From a virus, in IMG/VR virus record IMGVR_UViG_3300046812_000287, positions 1 through 64,000 of that record: a stretch of DNA of 64,000 bases, one strand, 5' to 3'. Numbering within the stretch: position 1 is the first letter of the stretch; each line of letters starts with the position of its first letter. Under the pieces are notes generated by a model. That model did no database searches. It was given only the letters and a program-made list of their open reading frames with translations, and was not told the origin of the DNA. Below are positions 40,524 to 47,922 of this stretch, one piece after another. The translations under genes and the position numbers were made by a program.

Positions 40524-41380
40524 CGCGACACCTCCCAGAACTGGTTGTCGCCGGGCTTCTGGCGGTAGGTCGTAGCCCGGTTGCAGCTCTTGCAGATGGT
40601 GTCAGCGGGACCTACCTTGGCATTCTCCGCGCGCAGGCGGCCCATCCCCGGCGACTCAAAGATCGAGTAGTAGTCTCCAGTCAGCAGGTTGCCGACCCGG
40701 TGCTTGGTCGAGTAGTCCATGCAGCACAGCACCACGTCGCCGTTCGGGAACACAACGTTGTGGTCGTAGAACGGCGTGAACGAGCAGGACACCGGGCCGA
40801 CGTGATGCGTATGAGGGACATGAATGTCCGGGTCGACGTTGCCGGCGCGGTCCAGGCCCTCCCACTGGCGCGAGCTGGCCGGCATCTTCACGGACGGATG
40901 GACCCGCGAGCGGTTGTCCATCGTCATGGCCCGAAATGATCGCAGGCCCTTGCCTGCGGTCATAAACATGCTGAGCACCTCGTCGTACTCCGCCGAGGGC
41001 TTGTAGCCGCGCATGTTGCCGTTGGCGTCCGGCAGGTGCAAACAGACCTCCTTCACCTGGTCGCGGTGGTCCAGCATCAGCGCGACGACCCGGCGCGCGT
41101 CGTCCGGCGTCAGTCCGTACAGCGTCGTGTACACGACCACGTGGTAGCCGCAGCTGAGCGCCAGCTCCAGCATCTCTGTCGCGTTCGGGTTGGCCCACGG
41201 CTCGGACATCCCCGAGAAGTCGACCTGGACGTGGAGCGGAACCTTCGACAGTATCGTGGCGAAGTTCTCCACGGACATGTACTTCTCGGCGTCGCCGTAG
41301 CTCGCCTTAAGCTTGTCCTGCGGGCAGTAGGTGCACATCAGCGGGCACCCGACCATGGTGGTAATCTCAAGGCTGGGCAT
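40520..41380 (-). CDS. Radical SAM enzyme with SPASM-like end
   Basis: The ATG at 41380 gives 286 residues starting MPSLEITTMVGCPLMCTYCP. The three Cys of CPLMCTYC (12, 16, 19) bind the catalytic iron-sulfur cluster. VQVDFSGMSEPWANPNATEM and a C-terminal FPNGDVVLCCMDYST with GNLLTGDYYSIFES and CKSCNRA form a SPASM-like auxiliary cluster region. These enzymes do radical chemistry on peptides or sugars. In this cassette a peptide crosslink or sugar modification is possible. Confidence 0.85.
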   Translation of the reverse strand: MPSLEITTMVGCPLMCTYCPQDKLKASYGDAEKYMSVENFATILSKVPLHVQVDFSGMSEPWANPNATEMLELALSCGYHVVVYTTLYGLTPDDARRVVALMLDHRDQVKEVCLHLPDANGNMRGYKPSAEYDEVLSMFMTAGKGLRSFRAMTMDNRSRVHPSVKMPASSRQWEGLDRAGNVDPDIHVPHTHHVGPVSCSFTPFYDHNVVFPNGDVVLCCMDYSTKHRVGNLLTGDYYSIFESPGMGRLRAENAKVGPADTICKSCNRATTYRQKPGDNQFWEVSR

Positions 41381-42141
41381 CAGGGCGGGCTCAGGTCGTC
41401 GGTGAGGCTTCCGGAGGTGACGGTGAAGGCTCCGGAGGTGCCGTGGGCGTTGGTCGGGAAGTCGGTCGCGTTCCCCGTCAGCATGATCGGCGGGCGCCCC
41501 AGCGCGGAGATGGCGACCGAGGGCGACACCCAGCCGGCGCTGTAGAACAGCGCGACGGTCGCGGGCGATATGTCCCCGGCCGTCAGGAAGTTGAACCCGG
41601 GCCATATCGACAGGTCGCACATCGACCCGGTGTAGAACGTCCCGGTATCGTCCGTGCCGACGAAGAGCGGCAGGCCGTTGTTCTGAACGCTGAACGAGAC
41701 GCTGGTGTCGGTGATGGACCCAGTGGCGTCCACGCCGTCGACCTTAAGCTTCAGGATTTTGCTCCCTGACCCGAAGTCAGTCTGCGCAGCGAACATGATG
41801 TGGTGCCACGCCGAGCTAACAGTTGCCGAACTCCTGACCGAAGCTCGGTGGCTGCTCTTATCCCAGACCGCAGCAGTGACCTTCCCGGCGTTGGCTCCAC
41901 CCGACCCGGCGAACTCGCTCAGGAACAGGTCATCGGGGTCCACTACCCAGGCCGGTGGTCCCGGGCTGGTGAACCAGTTGTTCTTGAACCAGCCGGCGAA
42001 GGCGAAGAACTCATTGTCCACGCACGTCAGCGACGGCAGCACGACCGCTGCAGAGTTGAACTGCACGGCGAACGGCCCGCCTATGGGAGGCGTCGGAGGG
42101 ATAGATGCGGTAAGGTCCTGCGCGGTAATTCCTGGTATCAT
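41380..42141 (-). CDS. LamG/concanavalin-like adhesin, 253 residues
   Basis: The protein reads as a lectin-like beta sandwich. It has FFAFAGWFKNNWF, AWHHIMFAAQTDF, KILKLKVDGVDATGSI and GTFYTGSMCDLSIWPGFNFL, which are the LamG-type strands. There is a short flanking N-terminal tail. The stop overlaps the radical SAM start. It is likely a receptor-binding or virion-surface domain. Confidence 0.7.
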   Translation of the reverse strand: MIPGITAQDLTASIPPTPPIGGPFAVQFNSAAVVLPSLTCVDNEFFAFAGWFKNNWFTSPGPPAWVVDPDDLFLSEFAGSGGANAGKVTAAVWDKSSHRASVRSSATVSSAWHHIMFAAQTDFGSGSKILKLKVDGVDATGSITDTSVSFSVQNNGLPLFVGTDDTGTFYTGSMCDLSIWPGFNFLTAGDISPATVALFYSAGWVSPSVAISALGRPPIMLTGNATDFPTNAHGTSGAFTVTSGSLTDDLSPP

Positions 42142-43796
42142 CGCGATCTTCCTGGAGGATCAAATGACAGCTGAAGGTCCGTTTGGAAGATGCTAGTATT
42201 TGGAGGGAAAGTCAGTGTGTGACTCCAAGAGATGCCGCGATCTTCACTGTACCAAAAGCCAGGGTTCCCTGACCCAAGGACTGGATCGACGGTCGCCACG
42301 GTCGTTATCTTTCCTGGGTAGGGGATGCTCACCGTAGTTGGTACTGTCCCGGGGCGCAGCGGGTTAGGCACGGCTACCGTCTCATATACCGGAGCGTGAA
42401 TGATGGGGGTGACGAGCTTTCGGAACGTGAAGTCATTCAGCACCGGTGGCGGAAAAGGGTTGACGGGAAATGCCAGGTTTATGATAGGTGGGTCGTTCGT
42501 CAGGACCAGCTGGCCGTCTTCCGCGTGGTACGGAGGGAAGGAGCCAGCGTCGCCGACGACCTTCGACCAGTCGAAGCCGTTCGTCGACATAACCACGGTA
42601 GACTGGCCTGAGTCCAAGCCGAAGAGACTGTAGCTCCACGGACCAACGCCACCACCACCACCATCGCGGCCATATATCCACCCGTTTGACTCATTGTACC
42701 CGAATATCCAAGCCCCGTTCCCGTAGGCGTAGGGTATGAAATAGGCCCAGGCGTCTCCCGGAACCTCAACGGTGGTCCAGGCCTTGCCGTCCCTCGACGT
42801 GTGAATACGGTTGACGCGGCTCGTGTCCACGTGAAACTCAATGATGTCGAACCCCTCCGTGATGCTGCCGGCAGGCACCGGCCCGGAGTTCTCGAACAGG
42901 ACGAAGATGCCAGCGAGCCAGCTCACGTTCACGACCTGCTGGAACGGGTCAAACCGCCACGGCGGGTCGACCACCTTGGAAGTCTCGTCCAGGTTGTCGG
43001 GCTTCGAGCCGTCGAACACGGCCTCAGTCGGGTCGAACGGGTCGGTCGTGTCCGGGTTGGGAAGGCTGGGGTCGCTTACCTTCTTCCCTACCTTGCCTGG
43101 CTTGCCGTCGAGTGAGTCATTGTTTAGGGTGAAGACGCGCTCCTGGCTGTTCTCCTTAGCGTCACGGAACTTGAATGCGTCCGTGAGCTCCATGTCGACC
43201 CACACAGCCTGGGTGTTGTCATTTTTCATGTAGTAGCGGACGACGTGCGACTTCAGCTGCGTGAAGGTCTTGCCGTCGCCGTCGACCCACACAGCCTGCG
43301 TCAGCGGCGGGTCGACCGGCAGTTTCGTAATCGGGTCCTTGCTGAAGTGGCTTACGAGGTCGCCCACGTTGGTTGGCGGCGGGTCGGGGTCGTTCCTGTA
43401 GATGCGATATACAGACTGCTGCGCGCTAGTCTTGGCGTCCTTGTGGTGGTATTTCTCGACGCGCTCGACGGAGATGGCGTTGTCGCCTCCGGCCAGAGGC
43501 TTACTCACGTCAGCGTAGGTGACCGTCACGCCGTCGTCGTCCAGGCGCGCGTTCGCCACCGTGTGGACGTGGACCTTGCGCGTCGTCGCGTCGGTGTTGT
43601 CGTCGGACGAACCGCTGCCGTTGATGAAGTGGAAGTTGTACTCCTGAGAGTTGGTCTTCGGGTCCTTGAACTTGATCGTCTGGATCACAGGGACGTCGAC
43701 GTGGCGCGCATCGTCGCTCTTGTCCGGCTCGTCGCCCGCGTCGACTGGCGGGGTCAGCCGCTTGACCTTAGTGGTGCGACTGAACTCCTCAGGCAT
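42138..43796 (-). CDS. Tail fibre-like protein with internal repeats and Asp-box propeller
   Basis: The 552-residue product has two parts. Residues 1-240 carry three copies of a repeat with cores IKFKDPKTNSQEYNFHF, YHHKDAKTSAQQSVYRIY and FKFRDAKENSQERVF, each followed by acidic linkers. Residues 285-552 contain Asp-box-like motifs (HTSRDGKAWTTV, STNGFDWSKV, SEDRGISWSHTL), as in sialidase-type beta-propellers. Such propellers bind or cut sugars, so host glycan recognition is plausible. Confidence 0.65.
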   Translation of the reverse strand: MPEEFSRTTKVKRLTPPVDAGDEPDKSDDARHVDVPVIQTIKFKDPKTNSQEYNFHFINGSGSSDDNTDATTRKVHVHTVANARLDDDGVTVTYADVSKPLAGGDNAISVERVEKYHHKDAKTSAQQSVYRIYRNDPDPPPTNVGDLVSHFSKDPITKLPVDPPLTQAVWVDGDGKTFTQLKSHVVRYYMKNDNTQAVWVDMELTDAFKFRDAKENSQERVFTLNNDSLDGKPGKVGKKVSDPSLPNPDTTDPFDPTEAVFDGSKPDNLDETSKVVDPPWRFDPFQQVVNVSWLAGIFVLFENSGPVPAGSITEGFDIIEFHVDTSRVNRIHTSRDGKAWTTVEVPGDAWAYFIPYAYGNGAWIFGYNESNGWIYGRDGGGGGVGPWSYSLFGLDSGQSTVVMSTNGFDWSKVVGDAGSFPPYHAEDGQLVLTNDPPIINLAFPVNPFPPPVLNDFTFRKLVTPIIHAPVYETVAVPNPLRPGTVPTTVSIPYPGKITTVATVDPVLGSGNPGFWYSEDRGISWSHTLTFPPNTSIFQTDLQLSFDPPGRSR

Positions 43797-44646
43797 GGGT
43801 CGCCAGGAGGCCGAAGATGTCCCAGGAGTCAGCGCCCACCTTCTTCAGCGTGACGGTGGCACCGTCGCCGGCGGTCTGGTTCAGGAAGCCGGTAACCGGG
43901 TTGATCTGAGCGGCCGACACACCCTCGAACAGCACCGGGACGTGGGTGCCGTTCGCCTGCCGCGAGTGTATCTCGGTGCCGACCGGGAAGTTGACGTGGT
44001 CGTCAGCCGGCACGAAGAATATGCACCCGTCAGGGTTGGTGAACCTGTTGTAGGTGTTGCTGTCCGCCAGCGTCGGAGTGAAGGTGTGGTCGCTCTGGGT
44101 CTGGACGACCGCGAGCCCGGCTGGTGCTATCCACTGCGTGGTAGGAGGATCGGGGCCACCCGGGACGGTAACGGTCAGCACGTCGCCGACGTTCCCGCCG
44201 AGTGGCAGCACGTCGGTCGGGAAGGTGACGATGGGCGAGAGCAGGTTGTGCCCCATCCCGTCCGTGACGTTCGGGTCGAACGTCAGCCCGCTGGTGTAGT
44301 TGCGCGCCACCAGGTAGACTGTGCCGTTGTCGTTGAATACGTCATAGGGCACGTAGACGTTGCTAGGCAGCCAGGCACCAGTCGGCAGGTTGGTCAGGTT
44401 CCAGGTCGCGGTCGGCAAGGTGAACGGTCCGAGAATCGTCGAGTCAGTCAGGTGGAAGAACAGCTGGTTGGGAGGCGTGAAGGTGATCGACGCCAGGGAG
44501 ACGACCAACCCAGACAGGTGGTCGTTAAACGCGGCCAGCTGCGACTCGAAGTCGAAGAAGTTGTCGTCAACTTCGAAGTCGTGCAGCAACCGTCCGAGGC
44601 CCACGCCCCATTTCGCCAGGTCGGTCGTGCAGTATTTTATGGTCAT
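43789..44646 (-). CDS. Tail/baseplate protein, 285 residues
   Basis: The N-terminal helix (DLAKWGVGLGRLLHDFEVDD-NFF) resembles the start of baseplate wedge or fibre attachment proteins. The rest is beta-rich, with GGNVGDVLTVTVPG, TPTLADSNTYNRFTNPDG and a final VTLKKVGADSWDIFGLL typical of fibre-connecting proteins. No firm family is recognised. It lies directly downstream of the hub gene in the late chain. Confidence 0.6.
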   Translation of the reverse strand: MTIKYCTTDLAKWGVGLGRLLHDFEVDDNFFDFESQLAAFNDHLSGLVVSLASITFTPPNQLFFHLTDSTILGPFTLPTATWNLTNLPTGAWLPSNVYVPYDVFNDNGTVYLVARNYTSGLTFDPNVTDGMGHNLLSPIVTFPTDVLPLGGNVGDVLTVTVPGGPDPPTTQWIAPAGLAVVQTQSDHTFTPTLADSNTYNRFTNPDGCIFFVPADDHVNFPVGTEIHSRQANGTHVPVLFEGVSAAQINPVTGFLNQTAGDGATVTLKKVGADSWDIFGLLATHA

Positions 44647-44849
44647 GTCTGCGTCTCTTCCTTCGGCTGCTTCACCTCGTAGACTGTGGTGGAGGCCGCG
44701 AAGCTGGCGTGGAACGTCTTGGTCGCGCCGATGCGGCCGATGGTCAGCTGCACGAGCGGCGCGGCCGGCACCGACAGGCCTGTGGGCGAGCGGCGAGCGG
44801 GCGCGGTGTTCGGCGTCTGGAACGGTCGGAAGGTGGTCTCTAGCGTCAT
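44643..44849 (-). CDS. Small tail-region protein, 68 residues
   Basis: The ATG overlaps the hub gene stop, and the end overlaps the next start. The sequence is beta-like (LVQLTIGRIGATKTFHASFA and STTVYEVKQPKEE), with a Pro-rich first half. It is probably a small virion or tail-tip protein. No family is recognised. Confidence 0.55.
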   Translation of the reverse strand: MTLETTFRPFQTPNTAPARRSPTGLSVPAAPLVQLTIGRIGATKTFHASFAASTTVYEVKQPKEETQT

Positions 44850-47437
44850 GGCGAAGACGGCGCCTCGGTGTTCACCTGCTGCGGTATTTCTAACTGGGTC
44901 GTCAGTATCTGGTACTCAGCCTGGAACGGACCATTGACCACCGGCTTCAGCTGGAGGTCCTTCCACAGCGCGTTCCCGGCTAGCGCGGTCTCGACCGTGA
45001 AGCGAGAAAGGGACGCGACGGCCTCCTGCTGGATCAACGACGGCCCTCCTGGCGTGGCTCCGAGGCGCGCGGCGGTGACGATGATCGGCAGCACGTTGTT
45101 GATAGCCGCTAGCTGGTCGGCCGTCGACCCCTGGGACCGGTTGACGACAGCCACCTGAGCCTTGGTCAGCGGGAATATCAGCCCGTCGTCGTCCGCCCCG
45201 TCCCCGGGGATGGTGTAGCCTACGTCCGACGAGGGCAGCGGGACGATGGTGCCGGCGAAGTAGCGATAGCCCTCGCAGTAGCCCTCGCAGTAGGTCTGCT
45301 GGCCCGGTGACGCCGTGACCGCGCCGCCGAAGCCGATGGCGCAGGCCATCTTCACGTGGCCGATCAGCAGCCCGGTGGTGACGTTGGCCTCGAACTTGTA
45401 CTCAGTGATCTTCCCCAGGGCCTGCCCGCCGGGGAACCGAGGGTCATAGACCAGCGCGTTCATCCGGCACGACAGCGCGACGGCCCGCTCGAACGTACAG
45501 TCGAACTCCACCTGGACGACGCGGCAACCCTTGATCAGCCGGGCGCGAGCGCGACTTATCAAGTGCTCCAGGCTCCACAGCCCTCGGTCCGTCGGAAAGT
45601 AGGAACGCCGCGCCAAGTCTACGATAGGAAGCGTCAGGAAGTTTCCAGCCAGCGCGACGCCGATCCACACGGCTCCGCCGTCGCTCAGCGAGCTGTCACC
45701 GCCGCCGAACGGCGGCTCGAACAGTCCGGTCTCTCCCGCCTGGACGCACATGAAGTACTGCGACCCGGTCGGCACTCGGGTGCCGATGCAGACCCACACG
45801 ACCTCGTTGTCGGTCGTCTCCGCGCCCCAGGTCGAGCTGAAGCCCGGCTCAGAGAGGCCTGACAGCCCACCGAGGTAGCACACCTGGTAGGAACCGTTTG
45901 AGCCCCGGCATATCTGGCCCTCACCGATGGAGGAACCGAACAGCCGGGGAGGCGGCACCAGCGCCGTCCAGGGAGCCCAGGTGAACGGGATGGGGCGGAT
46001 CAGGTCACCAATTTGAACGGCAATTGAGGCTTCCCAGTTGTTCGCGGAAGTCGGCAGCGAGGTCCCCAGCGACACCCACGTCACGGCCCCGTCGATTGTC
46101 TGCCCGCCTATGACGGATGAGAACGTAGGCTCGGCCGTACCCGCGACCGAGCCGTTGGGGGAGATAGAAAGCTGGTAGCTGCTACCGCCCGCAACCGTTG
46201 GTTGGTTAGGGTACATCACCGTGTACTTGTCCACCGGCTTGCCCTTGAGGGAAAGCCAGTCGAGAACCAGCTGCAGCGGCTCCCCGACGTCGGAGCCGGA
46301 CAGCGTGATCGTCTCCTGGACCGGCAGCGGCGGAGACTGGGCCGGGGTCAGCACCTGCTGGACGTTAGCCTGGAGCGTGAAGCGAACGCGCTCGACCCTC
46401 GGGCGCGAGGCGTCGTAGCGCAGCGCCAGGGCCGTGTCGACACGCCACTGCGGTATCCATAGCTCAGTGGAGTTATTGGTCGCCGTGGGGATGGAGACCG
46501 AGTCAGGGTCTTCCGGGTCGATGAAGCCAGACTGGGAGAAGTAAGTGATCACCTGCTTGATGTACGGCGCTCCGCTAATCGGAATATCTTGCGACTCACT
46601 CTGCGACATGGTGTCGCCGTCGTTGTGCTTCTTCTCGTGGTTCTCGAAGTGGAACTCCGAGTGGTACATGATGGCTGAGTTTAGGCCGTAGGTGTCGAAG
46701 GCCGAGCCTGCCTGGCACGACCACCCGCCGCCGAGCGACTGCAGCGGCTTAGGCCAGTCACTTATAAGCGACGCTCCGGTGTAGGTGAACCATGTCTCCG
46801 GCCCGAAGTCGATGTTGCCCACCGCCGTCTGCGTCCAATGAACGTCCGCGTCGACGTTGATAGCCGTTACCGGCGCCTGGCCTATCGTGTAGTCGACGCT
46901 GTCGCGCGGCACGTCGCTCGGCAGGAACGTCTGCAGCCCGTCCTCCCCGACCAGGTAGTCGGAAAAGTTCACGGCGTGCGTTACCTTGTCGACGTGGTAC
47001 AGGCCCGAGTATCCCTCCAGGATGGCGTAGGGATCGTCGCGATGCGCCGGGTCGTAGAACACCGGATCGTAGCCCGGGCGCACCTTCAACGTCTCGGCCA
47101 CAGCCTGGACCAGCGCGAGGTAATCAATCGACTGCGCTATGAATATGACGGTCACCGTCTCAGCGAACATGTTGGTAGGGATGCCGACGAGCCGCCCGAA
47201 GAAGAACGGCACGACGGTGTCGGTTCGAGGGTTGAGCCACGACAGCCATAGCCATATCTGCCGACCGTGAGCCAGCAGCCCCTCGCGCGGGTTGCGAATG
47301 ACCGCCGTGACGGTGCACGACTGGCCCTCTGCGTGAACTCCGCTGAGGGAGATGATCTGAAGGTCCTTGCGGAAGTATGAAGGGTCCCATGTCGTCTGGT
47401 CCTGGTCTACCCAGGCCGCGCCGAACGAGTTGCTCAC
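44846..47437 (-). CDS. Tail hub / tip protein, 863 residues
   Basis: Position and size fit a siphophage tail hub. The N-terminal part (LQIISLSGVHAEGQSCTVTA, then LWLSWLNPRTDTVVPFFFGR and LVGIPTNMF) is typical of hub proteins beginning with a gp27-like beta domain. The central part has IGQAPVTAINVDADVHW, which is also common there. A GxTxxxxW repeat region (TFSSVIGGQTIDGAVTWVSL, and FSSTWGAETTDNEVVWVCIG) forms two tandem small domains near 430-590. It would form the tail tip that contacts the host. Confidence 0.7.
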   Translation of the reverse strand: MSNSFGAAWVDQDQTTWDPSYFRKDLQIISLSGVHAEGQSCTVTAVIRNPREGLLAHGRQIWLWLSWLNPRTDTVVPFFFGRLVGIPTNMFAETVTVIFIAQSIDYLALVQAVAETLKVRPGYDPVFYDPAHRDDPYAILEGYSGLYHVDKVTHAVNFSDYLVGEDGLQTFLPSDVPRDSVDYTIGQAPVTAINVDADVHWTQTAVGNIDFGPETWFTYTGASLISDWPKPLQSLGGGWSCQAGSAFDTYGLNSAIMYHSEFHFENHEKKHNDGDTMSQSESQDIPISGAPYIKQVITYFSQSGFIDPEDPDSVSIPTATNNSTELWIPQWRVDTALALRYDASRPRVERVRFTLQANVQQVLTPAQSPPLPVQETITLSGSDVGEPLQLVLDWLSLKGKPVDKYTVMYPNQPTVAGGSSYQLSISPNGSVAGTAEPTFSSVIGGQTIDGAVTWVSLGTSLPTSANNWEASIAVQIGDLIRPIPFTWAPWTALVPPPRLFGSSIGEGQICRGSNGSYQVCYLGGLSGLSEPGFSSTWGAETTDNEVVWVCIGTRVPTGSQYFMCVQAGETGLFEPPFGGGDSSLSDGGAVWIGVALAGNFLTLPIVDLARRSYFPTDRGLWSLEHLISRARARLIKGCRVVQVEFDCTFERAVALSCRMNALVYDPRFPGGQALGKITEYKFEANVTTGLLIGHVKMACAIGFGGAVTASPGQQTYCEGYCEGYRYFAGTIVPLPSSDVGYTIPGDGADDDGLIFPLTKAQVAVVNRSQGSTADQLAAINNVLPIIVTAARLGATPGGPSLIQQEAVASLSRFTVETALAGNALWKDLQLKPVVNGPFQAEYQILTTQLEIPQQVNTEAPSSP

Positions 47438-47922
47438 GGCACCCTGACCTCGCGCAGCGACAGCCGCCAGTTGTACTCGGTCAACCGCTCCTTGTTGCCG
47501 GACGAGAAGCCGGTGATCATCATCTCCAGCTGCGGCCTGTAGTAGGTGTAGCTTCCCTCCACGCGGACGGAGCCGGAGACCTCCATGCGCACCTGGGAGC
47601 CAACGCCTGTCAGGAACCGCAGCTCATGAATGCACTCGACAAGACACACCGTACCGAGCCACGCGTCGCCGTCCATCGACGGAGCGTCCTGCTCAGTGCA
47701 GGTGATGACCGACTGGAACTTGCGGAACTGCGGCGAGGTGAGGTCCATCAGCTCGCCGTCGATGTCCTCCCTTATCCATGACCCCATGGCGTCACCTCCG
47801 CCACCCGTGCTGGTAATGAAGTCCAGCGTCTGGGTCACGTCGCGCGAGGAGAACGGCGGCAGCGTGGGAGCGTGCCGGCCAGAGAGTGGCGTCAGGACCA
47901 GGAGGGAGAACGGCGTCGTCAT
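47434..47922 (-). CDS. Tail tip protein, 162 residues
   Basis: The product lies between the tape measure and hub genes, where distal tail proteins are encoded. It contains FITSTGGGGDAMGSWIREDI and QFRKFQSVITCTEQDAPSM, with a final NWRLSLREVRVP. The size is smaller than Dit (about 250), so it is more like a short tip adaptor. The call comes from context. Confidence 0.55.
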   Translation of the reverse strand: MTTPFSLLVLTPLSGRHAPTLPPFSSRDVTQTLDFITSTGGGGDAMGSWIREDIDGELMDLTSPQFRKFQSVITCTEQDAPSMDGDAWLGTVCLVECIHELRFLTGVGSQVRMEVSGSVRVEGSYTYYRPQLEMMITGFSSGNKERLTEYNWRLSLREVRVP

